A stretch of DNA of 64,000 bases from Prochilodus magdalenae (lineage: Eukaryota; Chordata; Actinopteri; Characiformes; Prochilodontidae), in contig JAMWET010003558.1 of NCBI GenBank assembly GCA_024036415.1, positions 10,001-74,000 on the forward strand, given 5' to 3'. Below are positions 1 to 11,070 of this stretch, piece by piece. Made by a program: the position numbers and the translations under genes. Position 1 is the first letter of the stretch. Every line of letters begins with the position of its first letter. The notes under the pieces were generated by a model. The model worked only from the letters and a program-made list of their open reading frames with translations. It did no database searches and was not told the DNA's origin.

Positions 1-625
1 AAGTCTTGATTGTTCGGGCCACAGGACACGGTTTTAGTCCATCCTAAATGAGCTCAGGCCCAGAGAAGTCAGCGGCGTTTCTGGATCTGTTTATATCTGG
101 TGTCTTCTTTGCATGGTGCAGTTTAACTTTGTGGGGCAGGGAAGACATATGTTAACAGAAGATGGTTTAGGGAAGTGATCCTGAGCCCACGCTCTGTTAT
201 TAATGCAGCGCTATCTAAGGGCCCCAAGATCACAGTCCTCCAGTATTGGTTTGGGGCCTTGTAACTTAGATACAGATATTTCACCAGATTCTCTGAATCT
301 TTTATTGGTCTAGATGATGGAATCTTCTCACTCCTGATTATTTCATGATCTTCTTGAATTGTTGTGCTGTTTGTTTGTGGAGTCTTTCACACAGTGGTGG
401 CCCCTGTGAAAGACTCCGCCCCTCTGTGATGCTCTTTAATACACAGTCATGTTTCTGACCTGTTGCCCATGAGGCTAACTAGGTGTAAGATATTCCTCCA
501 GGTGGTTGTTTTAGCATTACACAACTTTATCTCATTTGTTCCTGCTGTCCCAACATTTTGAAACGTGTTGCTGGCATCAAATTCAAAATTGGCCTAAGTT
601 TCTGAGTTTCAAGTTTTGATACTTT
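1..625 (+). mobile_element. Decayed DNA transposon remnant at the left edge
   Basis: The sequence 30-330 resembles the antisense transposase region of a class II element widespread in fish genomes, with marks such as 'atgagctcaggcccagagaa' near 47-66 and 'ccagattctctgaatc' near 284-299. The end region (about 540-625) carries 'tgctgtcccaacattttgaa'. Many indels and stops are present, so it is non-functional, and the left part lies outside the window. A second, independently decayed copy of the family lies at about 41240-42010. I recall this as a Tc1/mariner-like family but do not name it. Confidence 0.6.
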
Positions 626-674
626 TATTAAAACTGTGTTGTGGCATCGTCATCAAGACCTGCTGGAGTCACTG
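445..674 (+). repeat. Local duplication unit A, copy 1
   Basis: About 230 bp running from 'agtcatgtttctgacc' to 'ctggagtcactgc' that recurs in the same orientation at 1792-2013 with only scattered substitutions. It is the terminal part of the DNA transposon remnant that begins at the left edge of the window. Confidence 0.85.
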
Positions 675-794
675 CAGCAATACAGTAGCATTATTAAATA
701 AGTTATGGTTATTAAATAAGTGTCACATTTCCGGGTCTCCCTGACACAGCCGATTTCACAGACTCCATCTCCCAGAGTGCAGTATCCGATGACG

Positions 795-1045
795 CCACAC
801 TAAAAATGTTCAAGCTGCATGGGATGGATTATCATTAGGACACCATTAGGAAACTCTACAGCTCCATGATGCCGAGACATCTGGTGTGTTGGGTCAGCAA
901 CACCTGACGCCATACTGAGAGACAGACTTCTGTATGTGTAGCTCAATAAATATTGATCATATCAGTCTAAATTTATCATCAGTTATTGATCCTGGTCACC
1001 TTTATCTTCCTTCCCTTCTGGGTGCAGCTGTTCTTTTGATGATGA
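795..1045 (+). mobile_element. Tc1-like transposon fragment (C-terminal end plus terminus)
   Basis: This is the 3' end of a Tc1-like element, in + orientation. The stretch 'gttcaagctgcatgggatgg' corresponds to the VQAAWDGL part of the transposase C-terminus seen in the copy at 3385-4035, followed by the same AT-rich tail (near 920-1000) and terminus 'tctgggtgcagctgttcttt'. The rest of the element is missing. This family has four copies in the window (also 3385-4035, 29282-29960 and 53935-54310). Confidence 0.7.
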
Positions 1046-1522
1046 GTGTTATAACCACTTATTAATGAGTTATGGGTGTTTATGACCTCATTAGTAATCG
1101 TTACGAAACTCCTTTACGAGTTACAAAAGTTTAGCTGGATGGTGATCACTGTTTACCTTCATTAAGGAAACATCTATTGCCACTGTCACTTCAGCATGAT
1201 TGGTTTAGCATGCTGGTGGTTTGCTGTTTGCCAACAAGGGAGCCTTTGTGTTTTAAGTGCATCAACAAACTGCAGGCTAAGATGTCTCAAGAAAGCATTC
1301 AATCACACCTGACGCTCAAGCCAAATCTTAAAACCTTATGGGGAAAGTAGCTTACTCAGAGTGAACGTACCGCGTTCCCCCGTTGCAGTCACGCTGGTGT
1401 AGGAGGATCTCCATTATAGCCATATCTCTGTTCTGTAATTAAACGTCCCCCATTGCTCCAAAGGAGTAGCGTAAGCAACAATGAAATCTAATTAAAGGAA
1501 AGAGAAAGAAGCCGAAACTCCG

Positions 1523-1793
1523 AGCCGGTGTTTACAGAGTGTAATGGAGGTCTTTAGGAGGAGGTATGAGCCTATATGGAGTCCTCACAGTCCCAGTAAA
1601 CACAAGAGCATCTCTTCTTTGGTTTGCCATTCCGAAAAAAAGAGCGCATGGTCCTAGATTAATCTGACCTTTGTTTTAATGTCACAGATAATGTCATGGG
1701 TCACTCTGCTGCTTATGATCATCCCGTCGCTTGTTTGTTCGTCCCCCTAATTCGCCCTCTCCCCGTCTTGGAGGCACGGAGAGTCATGTTTCT
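1523..1793 (+). repeat. Local duplication unit B, copy 1
   Basis: About 270 bp from 'agccggtgtttacagagtg' to 'ggaggcacggagag', repeated at 2218-2491 in the same orientation. The copies differ by a few substitutions and by a short insertion in copy 2 (around 2430-2447). Copy 1 runs directly into duplication unit A copy 2. No coding potential is evident. Confidence 0.9.
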
Positions 1794-2013
1794 GACCTGT
1801 TGCCCATGAGCCTAACTAGGTGTAAGATACTCCTCCAGGTGATTGTTTTAGCATTACACAACTTTACCTCATTTGTTCCTGCTGTCCCAACATTTTGAAA
1901 CGTGTTGCTGGCATCAAATTCAAAATTTGCCTATGTTTCTGAGTTTTAAGTTTTGATACTTTTATTAAAACTGTGTTGTGGCACCGTCATCAAGACCTGC
2001 CGGAGTCACTGCT
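1792..2013 (+). repeat. Local duplication unit A, copy 2
   Basis: Second copy of the 445-674 unit. Its left edge abuts unit B copy 1 with the shared bases 'ag' at the junction, compatible with microhomology-mediated joining. The right edge follows the shared 'gagtcactgc' stretch. Confidence 0.85.
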
Positions 2014-2217
2014 GCACTCTGTTAACACCGTACAGTGTGTTCAGGTCTGTCAGAGCTAATGGTCTGTCTGTTCTCCGTGCCTGAGTTGAACTGCTGCCCA
2101 TCCTGTGCGGTCTGATGCTGGTGCTACATCTGCTCTGGCTGGGAGTCACTGCTTGCCTTTAACCACCACGGAGCTCCTGGCTGTCCTGCACTGTGGAAGC
2201 TTGGCCTGCTGTCTCCA

Positions 2218-2491
2218 AGCCGGTGTTTACAGAGTGTAATGGAGGTCTTTAGGAGGAGGTATGAGCCTATATGGAGTCCTCACAGTCGCAGTAAACACAA
2301 AAGCATCTCTTCTTTGGTTTGTCATTCCGAAAAAAAGAGCACATGGTCCTAGATTAATCTGACCTTTGTTTTAATGTCACAGATAATGTCATGGGTCACT
2401 CTGCTGCTTATGATCATCCCGTCGCTTGTCCGTCGTGTGTGTCCGTTCGTCCCCCTAATTCGCCCTCTCCCCGTCTTGGAGGCACGGAGAG
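2218..2491 (+). repeat. Local duplication unit B, copy 2
   Basis: Second copy of 1523-1793. After the shared 'cacggagag' the sequence continues into different flank ('acccaaacacacatac'), so the right breakpoint of the duplication, or the point where unit A was joined in copy 1, is at 2491. Confidence 0.9.
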
Positions 2492-3384
2492 ACCCAAACA
2501 CACATACAAGTACACGGCACACAGTGTGACGCAGCTAAGGGTCCTCCAGGGATCCTCTACCACTCGGCATAATCAAGACAAATCACCCAGCTGATTTTTC
2601 TAAAGAGAATGCCCTTCCACAAGCGCCAACAGCTCTGCGCAGATGAGAAATCTTTGCCGGGAGATGGAAGCAGGTTCTCGGGGGCAATTCTTAAGGTTCC
2701 TTATGGAAACTGTCAGCCTCCAGGCCCTGAGTGATCATGTCTTTATTTGAACAGAGTTTTCTATGTGACGCTTGTAGCAGTTCCCTTTAGGAGTGCAGAT
2801 CACAGCTTGCTAAAAATAGGCTCAGAAAAGTAACTCAGAGAAGTATACCGCGAGCGCTTCTCTTCGTTAAAGGCTCGGTAAACATCAATTCATCCAACAA
2901 GGCACTTTCATCCAGCCTTCAAATAATTCAGTCCCAAGATTTTAGATTGAGCTCCAGTAGCTACCTTGCTATTGCAATCTAAAGCTAGCGTTTAAGGGAG
3001 ACATATTATGCTCAGTGTTCGTAATTTTGGTTTTGGGATCCACTAGAACAGATTTACATGCTATACAGCGAATCTCTATGTCTAAAATCCTCCTGGTGCA
3101 TTAAAGCTCCGCCTCTTGATGAGCCTAGTGTGCACGGATTGGCTGTCTCACCCACTCTGTTCTGACTGGCCAACCGTCTGAAGTTCATCCTGCTACAAGT
3201 TGCTGTTCTTACAATGGTGATCCTAATGGTCTGGTAGAACAAGTAGGTGGACCTGATCCATCTTCACAAGCTGAACTAGAGCAGGTTTCAGAATGTCAGC
3301 TTCTTACTGCTTTAGCTCTCTGTGCATTGTGTGAGGGTGTGCCAAGCTTGCTGTAGGCGGGCACCATGAATGTTACTAGATGAC
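2492..3384. other. Intergenic stretch with nothing recognised
   Basis: No exon-like conserved coding block, RNA gene or clear repeat could be supported on either strand. Short ORFs here are of chance length. Confidence 0.5.
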
Positions 3385-4035
3385 ATCACCCAGAATGAAG
3401 CGTGGGACTGCAGTGCTGTTGGGAAGGGAGATAAAGGTGACCAGGATCAATAGCTGATGATACATTTAGACTGATATGATCAATATTTATTGAGCTACAC
3501 ATACAGAAGTCTGTCTCTCAGTATGGTGTCGGGCCGCCATGTTTGCTAACCCAACATGCTAGACGTCTCGGTATGGAGCTGCAGAGGTTCCTAATGGTGT
3601 CCTGTGATAATCCATCCCATGCAGCTTGAATATCCTCACACAGTTCCTGCAGATGGTGCGGTAGCGGTGGAGGGACACCAAGCCTTCTGGATATGTAACT
3701 CATGACAACAAACCATTGTGTACCACTGCTGACCAAAGTGCCTCCATACATTTATTGGTCGTCTCCACCAAGACTAAAGCGGGACTCGCCACTGAAGGTG
3801 CCCTGCTGACATTCTGAGTCACTCCATGACAGTCTGGCACGACACCATTGCAGTCTTTGGTGACGGTGACGTGGTGTTAAGGACAGTCGTGGTAACGGTC
3901 CATGTGCATGTAGTCCTGTGTCGTGCAGCCGTCTGCCAATGGTGCTGGCACTAACAGGATGCCTCATGGAAAGCATCACTTGTGGCTGTTGGGTCAGTCA
4001 TGTACAAAGATACGGCTACTGATTTCGATGTGCTG
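3385..4035 (-). mobile_element. Tc1-like transposon remnant, minus strand
   Basis: Translating the minus strand gives pieces such as STIGRRLHDTGLHAHGPL (about 3890-3950) and SRFSLGGDDQ (about 3753-3785), followed in another frame by IQAAWDGLSQDTIRNL (about 3585-3635). These belong to a Tc1-like transposase, broken by frameshifts and internal loss. The position equivalent to the first catalytic Asp reads Gly in 'FSGES'. The low-coordinate end matches the + strand fragment at 795-1045 in reverse. Confidence 0.75.
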
Positions 4036-4479
4036 TCAGATACAGGGCTTAAGAAAATTACGTTTGCTTCCTAAATGGCATTTTGATTCTGAGCCAGTGG
4101 TGTTAAATGACACCTGAAATCGCTTTGTTGGCATTATGTAAATTTCATAAAGCGCCTTCACAAATTCATTTTGACAGTGTAGGCCATTTGGTGTGTGCAA
4201 ATGTACAACAATGATAACATCCTTTAGAAGACACTGTTTCCAGTATTTTAGTGGCTGCTGTGAAATGAAGTGCAAGTTGCCTCCACAGGCTTCTTTCCAC
4301 AATACAGCCGTGCTTAGTGTTCTGCTGGATAATATTTCCAGCTAGTACAGGAAGGTTAGAGTCTGAACTTGCCATGAGCTCAGACACTGCCTGAACAAGG
4401 GCCAGGGCTGATACCTAGAGATCAATACACAGGCATATATAAAGCAAAAGTGCACTACCTGGCAACCCCAGCCCAGCGC

Positions 4480-5240
4480 TCATACCTATAGAGGAGACAA
4501 GTCATTATAAGTGCAACACAAGTCCATACACACAACTTACACCTCTACTAGAGCTCACTCACTTAAGTGCATTATGAAGAGATGGGTCTTCAGTCTGCGT
4601 TTGAAGACCGCGGGAGACTCCGCTGTTCTGACGCCCAGTGGGAGTTCATTCCACCATCTGGGAGCCAGGACAGAGAAGAGTCTGGATGCTTGTCTTCCAT
4701 GAGCCCTCAGGGATGGTGGTTCGAGCCAAGCTGTACTTGAAGCTCGAAGGCCTCGAGGTACAGATCGACTCTTCACCATTGCCATAAGGTAGGGAGGTGC
4801 TGGTCCATTCTTGGCTTTGTAGCCAGCGAAGGGAGCGCAGCAGTGGAGTGGCGTGGGTGAACTTGGGAAGACTGAAGATGAGTCGAGCCGCTGCGTTCTG
4901 GACCAGTTGCTGGGCCTGATGGCCCGTAGAAGAGGACCAGCCAGGAGCACCAGAGACTGGACCAGCAGCTGGGTGGCCTCCTGAGAGAGGAAGGGTCGTA
5001 TCCTCTGGATGTTGTAGAGGAGGAATTTGCATGACCGAGTCAGGTTCGCAGTATGAGCTGAGAACGATAACTGACCATCCAGAAACACACCAAGGCTTCC
5101 TGCATCTGCAGTCGGGGTGATCAAGGAGTTCCTGAATGAGATGGCGAGATCGTGGTGAGGACCTGTAGTGCTGGGGATGAACAGCAGCTCAGTCTCGCTG
5201 GGACTGAGCTTAAGATGGTGAGCCGTTATCCATTAGGGTG
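4480..5240 (-). mobile_element. 3' part of a LINE (non-LTR retrotransposon), minus strand
   Basis: A 189-residue open frame (5124 down to 4555) and its upstream continuation carry the thumb/C-terminal part of a fish LINE polymerase. Visible landmarks are HHLKLSPSETELLF (about 5175-5220), LGVFLDGQLSFSAHTANLTR (about 5040-5095), LAPRWWNELPLGVRT and FKRRLKTHLF near the end. A frameshift and a deletion occur around 4860-4980, where the conserved 'SLDYCNSLL'-type region is lost. The 5' part is absent, as expected for 5'-truncated LINE insertions. It resembles L2/CR1-type elements; clade not certain. Confidence 0.8.
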
Positions 5241-5446
5241 GTGCAGAAATTCATTTCAGCATCATGATTAGAATGTACACGTGTGCAAAACTCACATCAC
5301 AGGACGTGCAGTGTTCAGTAAGACAGAGTAAATGAAACGTGTCATGCTACAGTTTTTCTGCCACTTGATACCAAAGAAACACTAGCCCTCTTCCTAGACT
5401 CTGTGTTAAGGCTTCCCGGTTACATAGAGAAAAACATCTCAGCAAG

Positions 5447-5835
5447 TGAGTATATATTGAGGCCACAAATTAATATAGTGAGCGCACAAGTTGCTACAAT
5501 TTAGTATATCGAGACCAAAACATACTGTACTGAGGCCACTTATTACTACTGTACTATAATGGCACAAATTAATACACTAGGCCACATGATACTATATTGA
5601 GGCCACATATTATATTGAGGCCACAAAATAATATATTGAGGCAAAAATATACATATAATGTGGCCAAGAATGACTGTACTGACACCACAAAGCACTATAC
5701 TGATGGAACAAATTAATATAATGAGACCACGAGTTTTTGTATTGACGCTTCAAATGACTATATTGAGGCCACGAGTTATTACTGTATGTGGAGACCTACA
5801 AGTAATATTTTGAGGGCACGTATTACTATATTATA
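5447..5835. repeat. Degenerate ~21-bp minisatellite upstream of the ttc27 promoter
   Basis: About 16-19 diverged units based on the core TATTGAGGCCACAAATTA. Clear units start near 5451, 5577, 5594, 5614, 5635, 5718 and 5760. Units differ by substitutions and small indels, so it is an old array. It ends about 350 bp before the ATG of ttc27 exon 1, right at the edge of the CpG-rich promoter. Confidence 0.8.
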
Positions 5836-5879
5836 CAGTAACTGTATATTATATAGTCACGTGGATTAAACCTTCAGCG

Positions 5880-7100
5880 CTTCTCTGTACTGTGTGTGTG
5901 CGCCCAGCCTGCGCGCTCCAGCAGCTCCACTGCAGTCTGCCTCTCTCGGCACATCGCCCATGCCGCTCCCAGAATGCAACGCGAGGCTGTCATGGCCGCT
6001 CACTGATGACACTTGTGGCACATGGGAAGGGATAAACACATTTAAAACATCTTACACGAGCCCACCGTTAACCCTGCGGAGCGTCCGGACGCCTCGGGCT
6101 TAGAGTCGAAAGTACCCCGGTGACGGTCTGAACGCGTGTCCCGCTGTGGTGAGTGCAGACGAGCGGACGCTTACCGGAGAAATGCCGCTGGAGGTGGAGG
6201 CGCCTGTGCTGAGGAGCTTTCTGCTGGAGAAGGAGCGCTGCGAGTGGGACCAGAGCATCTTCGGCAGCGGAGGTAGGAGGACTTCTTAACATGTCCCTGC
6301 GTCTTTCACGGTGGCGGGACGGAAATAAACGGCGACAGGCGCCGCAGCCTTTCGGGTGTAGCGGTGGAGGTTAACGGCTGATGCGCGCGGAGAGGTTTTA
6401 AAATAGGCAGCACGCGCTTCTGTAATGGGTGACGGAGCGGAGCGCTCGCGGAGGGAGGTTTGAATGACCAGCGCGAGGAGCGTTTAACGGTCACTGTGGG
6501 TTTTCGGTTAGTCCTCATAGTGGGGCTTTATACAGCGGGCTAGTGGTTCATGGAAAAAGGCTGAGATGCTTAAATCCACTAGCTAGCCGGGGTTCCGTGT
6601 AAAACACGTATGTGTCAGTTAGCTAAGTTGGCTAGGTAGCCTTGGCCATCAGATACCGGGTGGATATGCTGCTCTTTCAACGCTCGCGAGTCTTTTAAAA
6701 GGCTTTATTAACCGAGACGGACCGTGGATAGCTGAGGCTGCGTGTGTACCGTTGACGCTAGCTGCCACTAAACTGGTTGCCAGTTAGGCAGCCACTTCTG
6801 TTATGATAGCCGGTGGCTCTGAGAACATCAATAAAGTCATAACGTAACGTTAGCTTATGATTACGGGGTGATCTGCCGACTGAGGATCACTGTATGTCAG
6901 CTCGAGGGCGCAGTGTTTTCAGAGCTACCAGTGGAAACTTGCCGCTAGCATGCTAAGCTAATTTGCTAACGTGAGAGGGAGAGAGCTCAGCGCCTCACGT
7001 GCTGCAAGCTGAGTGTGCTGAGAGGTGAGTGTGCCGCGGTGCTCGCTCGGTGCGCTTCGTAAAGCCGTAGCTCCCGTTACACGGACCCCAAACTGGCTGT
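5880..7100 (+). promoter_or_regulatory. CpG-rich promoter/5'UTR region of ttc27
   Basis: CpG density rises sharply around 5880-7100 relative to the AT-rich flanks and surrounds exon 1. There is no clear TATA box at a plausible distance from the ATG at 6182, as is usual for CpG-type promoters. A GGCTGTCATGGCCGCTC stretch near 5983-6001 contains an ATGGCCGC core resembling a YY1 site. The transcription start cannot be fixed from sequence alone. The CpG-rich character continues about 800 bp into intron 1. Confidence 0.6.
6182..6272 (+). CDS. ttc27: ttc27 exon 1 (start codon, 30 codons plus 1 nt)
   Basis: Encodes MPLEVEAPVLRSFLLEKERC and then EWDQSIFGSG, which matches the short acidic N-terminus of TTC27 that ends in a Gly/Ser-rich turn. 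The start was chosen because an in-frame TAG lies at 6101-6103 with no ATG between it and 6182, and because the context GGAGAAATGC is acceptable for initiation. The donor is GAG|GTAGGA and the exon ends in phase 1. It sits inside a CpG-rich region, as expected for the first exon of a housekeeping-type gene. Confidence 0.9.
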
Positions 7101-8154
7101 TACCGAGCCGTGCTGTAAGGTTCTAGATATCCATGTATATGAAGTCCGTGTCCTGTGTCTTAGGCTGCTTGTTTTTGATAGCTGGTCTATACAGCGTCTC
7201 TCGTGTTTTGGTTTTATTCGCCGGGCAGTGAGGAGGTCTCACCGCGTTTGTGGGCGTGAGGTAAGTGTGCCGTTGAACTCCGAGCTAGCGGGGTTGCCCG
7301 GAGCTCCCTGCGGAACATTCTGTCACAGCTTTTTTGATGTTTTATGACTATATGTGAGAGAATATCGTCTCGTACTAACTACACAGCTTCTGGCTGGACG
7401 GCAGGATGATGTTATGACAGCCACGTAGACGCCGTGTGTAGATACGGGAGGAACGTAAACACTGTGGTGTCACACTAATGGTAAACACTAAGGTTATAAA
7501 ATGCCACTATATATGACTAACGGTTCGGTTTCGCTCGTTTTCATTGTTTTCTCGTACTTATTTCCAGTCCCCCTCCCTCCTTCTCTCTCTCTCTGTCCTA
7601 CCCCCTCCTTCTCCAGCTCATCCACCCACCGCACACCTTCCATTGAAAGCTGCTCCTGCCCGGTTCCGCCGTACACCGCGCCTGAAGTATTTACATTTCC
7701 GAGGCCAGTGAGTTATTTTTGGCCTGTCCTGGTTCAGCTAAGTTAATTCACTTCAGTTTCTCCTCAGAAGACGTGCTTGAAGTGAAGTGACAGCTTAGCA
7801 CGCGTAAAAATAGCTGTTCCTTATTTCCCTGAATAATCACAGTCCCTTTTTTTGACATGCTTATTTTTAAACGTGCCCACCTCGACCCTTTCCTGTCACG
7901 CATCCTACTTTTGTCAGCTCCTGAAACACGTCTTCTGCTAGATCGGCCTGTTATAGCCTTGCGTTTCATTGTCACGTCTTTAAAATGTGACTATATGTGG
8001 TAGGTGGTTCATTACTTGAATTTTCAGTCACAGCTCTTGGTCATGTCCTCAATTTTGTGCCGTCTCTTTTGCTTTTCAAGGTCCGGTCCTCCGTCTTCTC
8101 TAAGTTCTTACACCCATCCCTCTTTTTCTATGCCTTCTGTCACCCCAGCTCCAT

Positions 8155-8340
8155 CAGTGTTTCTCAACCCTGGTCCTAGAGGTGCTCTGCCCTGTGCATT
8201 TTAGTGGACACCCTGCTTTAACACACCCACTGCATCTCTGGAAGGGCTTGTTAATGAACCGGTAAGTTGAACCCGGTGTGTTGGGAGCAGGGAAAACGCG
8301 AAGGGCAGGGTGCCTTCAGGACCAAGGTTAAGAAACACTG
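8155..8340. mobile_element. Short MITE with 23-bp terminal inverted repeats
   Basis: The left end 'cagtgtttctcaaccctgg' and the right end, read in reverse complement ('cagtgtttcttaaccttgg'), match at 21 of 23 positions. The total length is 186 bp with no coding capacity. This element type ('fuzzy' sequence of the form tttctcaaccctggtcct) is common in teleost introns. A target site duplication could not be defined with confidence. Confidence 0.8.
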
Positions 8341-8769
8341 TTCTACATACTCTTGCTCTTTCCTACTTTTTAACACACCAGCCTTCCCTTTCTCTTCTCC
8401 TCTATCTGTAGAGTAGAGGTTTGCGTAGGACTGGTTTTTGTAATCCCGTCCCCACCGTTAACATTTGCCAAGGTCCCATCCGGAACGTAGACATTTCAGA
8501 ACCCTTCGTCTGTAGAAGGGTACATGATCGTCGATACTTGGTGTTGTTTATTCACAAATGCTTTTCCTGGCTTCAGTAATGGCTGCCATATCTCAGATTT
8601 GCCTTTAGTTGGTTACCTGTGGTGTTTTCGTCTTTCCTTAGAGAAACAACTGAGACCAACTGACTATCTAAAGGCTCTTCCATTTGTGTGGCATGGTCAT
8701 GTAAATCATGTGTTGTTCCATTTGATTGGCTGCATCACATCTCTCTAGGAAGACTTTCCTATAGATTAC

Positions 8770-9150
8770 TTAGCTGTTTTCCTTGTCTGTTAATCATACA
8801 GTCGAGTCACGCAATATATCCAGAGCTAATATCCAGAGTAACATCATGTGCAGCATTGAAAGCGGCTAGATGGGCTGGCAGTGACTCAATAAGGTCCTGG
8901 TAGGTTGTCACAGGTATCTGGAACCATTCTGACTGTAGTGCATCCCACAGCTGCTGAAGGGTGGAGGATCCGCAGAGCGAACATGATGATCGAGGTGCAT
9001 TGAATTAAAATCTGGAGGATGTAGGGGTCCAGGGTAGTACTTTTTTCAACCAATGTTGGTCTACCAGGCGCACGATCTGTGACGGGCTTGGGGTGATAGC
9101 ACAGTGCATGGTTAACCAGTGCTTTGTTTAGCACCATGATAGCAAGTTTC
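8770..9150 (-). mobile_element. Decayed Tc1/mariner-like fragment
   Basis: Contains phrases typical of antisense Tc1-like transposase in fish, for example 'aggtcctggtaggttgtcac' (8892-8911) and 'gcatcccacagctgctgaag' (8940-8959). It is interrupted by stops in all frames. No clear termini were found, so the limits are approximate. Confidence 0.5.
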
Positions 9151-9157
9151 ACACTTG

Positions 9158-9256
9158 GCTGTGTGTGTGTGTGTGTGACATATGCATTATGGACCGAAGC
9201 CTTAAATTGTCTTCTTCCCCCCAAAAAAACCCAAACACACACACACACACACACAC
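9158..9256. repeat. (GT)n and (CA)n microsatellites in inverted arrangement
   Basis: (GT)9 at about 9160-9177 and (CA)11 at about 9235-9256, separated by under 60 bp, so the two arms could pair in a transcript. Confidence 0.85.
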
Positions 9257-9895
9257 TGTAGGCATCCAAAAATTAATTACAAAACCAGATATCTATGTAA
9301 TGAATGGATATCCAGTTATTGAATGGGCTATATGATTCCAGCTTTGCTATTTATTGATGTGGAGGATCATTCTACATGTAGAAACGTATGCACTCAGTTG
9401 GTTAACTGCCTGCTTCTGCGCATGACATTGATATTTAGTTCTGTGCCGCAAGATACTGTGAGTATCACACAGTGATGCAAGAATGCAGACCTCTTCTTTA
9501 GAGCCTGGTGGTGCACGAATGCATGTGACAAGCTGTATTAGAGATTGGTGCAGAAAATGGACTTGAAGAACAAGCTGTCACTCGTATGACCACAATGAAT
9601 TTGTATTGTGTAAACCCTTTGTCATATGTATGAAAAAATTACAGCTTATTTTGTGGCAGGATATATTGACTGGTAGCACGCTTGATTCGTTGTGACAAGG
9701 TGTACATGCAATCAGACTTCACAGCATTGCTGACCAAACGTTTGGGTAAAAATGTGGTAAATGAAAATGTCGGGAACAGTGTCTCTGCTGATTGATAAAG
9801 CTTGAAGTCGTGCGGGAGAAAGATTGATGTATTTGTACACTTAATTGATTACGCTGTAGGAAAACTTCACACTGTCTTCGTGTTTTGTCGTTTAG

Positions 9896-10073
9896 ATGGA
9901 GGTGCACTGCTGCAGTATGTGTTTGAAGGGGACTTTGAGGCAGTACTGCTCAGTCCCCAGGTGCTGGATTTACTCGCTGGAGCCCCAGAGGATGGAGAGA
10001 GCATCGAGGCTTACCTGGAGCGACGGGTCCTCATCTATATTAACGGTGCCACAGAAGTCCAGAGGAGGGACAG
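9896..10073 (+). CDS. ttc27: ttc27 exon 2
   Basis: The acceptor is TTTAG|ATGG and the donor CAG|GTGAAT. The exon enters in phase 1 and leaves in phase 2. It reads DGGALLQYVFEGDFEAVLL then SPQVLDLLAGAPEDGESIEA and YLERRVLIYINGATEVQRRD, aligning with the TTC27 segment in which a conserved 'LLEG-YEA' helix is followed by a variable linker and an 'SYLE' motif. The ATG at the first base of the exon is out of the ttc27 frame and is not a start codon. Confidence 0.93.
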
Positions 10074-10948
10074 GTGAATACTGTGAACAGCTAACAGTAT
10101 GGTTGTCATTTGTTGCTAAAGGTGTAATAAACTGCACATTTGTAGACCTTGCTGACCACATTGCTTCTTATTTTGCTGTTAGTTACAATAATTGCACCAA
10201 AACAAATTATATACCTTAATCATTAAAGCCTTTGTTCATGTATTGTAAAGATTTGTTAGATATTGATGTGCAAAAAAAACACTTAAGTGTTTTACATCCA
10301 GATATATATTGTATTGATCATCTACTTGTTTAAGCCATGACCTTTCGACCTTCACATCCAGGTTGTAGCCTCCACTGCGATGGCTGAGGTCTATATTGAG
10401 TAGATCAGAGTCTAAAAACTATTCTATTATCATTCTAGCGCCTTTCTTGTGATGTGATGTTCTTACCTATCTAGCTAATGTTGGCACCTACTGGCAAACA
10501 GACCCTTTCTGGATTCACAGCCACAGCACTGTCTATTGGTTGTCAGACTTGCTGATCAGACAAGGCTGACAAAGACACCTATCTCACTAAGTTGGGGCCA
10601 AACCCAGTTAGCTAGCAACGGCAGCACTAATCCTACCATTAAACAGCTAACAACCGGAACACAAAGATGTAGGTTTGTAGCAAGAGACACCATATAACTC
10701 ATAGTCTATATCAAGGAGATCTGCAAATGGCCAGTTTGGTGTTTGCCAATGGGCGTTTGCCAATGTCACCTAGATTAGCTAGCTAGGTAACAATAGAATC
10801 CAGTGGCACCTATCTGTTTTTCTTCATTTGTTTAAGTATTGTAACTCAGTAGCAACTGAGTATTTTTGGACTTCAAACAACAAAGAACAGCAGTAGAGGC
10901 TCAGACCTGGCGTGTTAACAGGCAGATTTGCACTCGTCACTTCTCTAA

Positions 10949-10949
<1 letters not shown>

Positions 10950-11031
<82 letters not shown>

Positions 11032-11070
11032 TATATATATATAGTTATATATATATAGTTATATATAGTT
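10950..11070. repeat. (TA)n microsatellite
   Basis: Almost pure (TA)n from about 10952 to 11027, decaying into 'atagttatatata' units up to 11069. Confidence 0.95.

Larger units (their letters stand above)
6273..9895 (+). other. ttc27 intron 1
   Basis: GT-AG intron, 3.6 kb, phase 1. The first ~800 bp is CpG-rich; 7300-8150 shows nothing recognisable apart from a pyrimidine-rich run near 7565-7615. It then holds a MITE (8155-8340) and a transposon remnant (about 8770-9150) with flanking GT/CA repeats. From 9257 to 9895 I see nothing. Confidence 0.8.

Noticed and set aside
5894..6103. 69-residue frame upstream of the ttc27 start
   Set aside because: It lies in the CpG-rich 5' region, ends at the in-frame TAG at 6101-6103 and has no conserved content; it only helps to fix the ttc27 start.
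9896..10219. Open frame starting with ATG at the first base of ttc27 exon 2
   Set aside because: It is in a different frame from the conserved TTC27 protein and runs into the intron.
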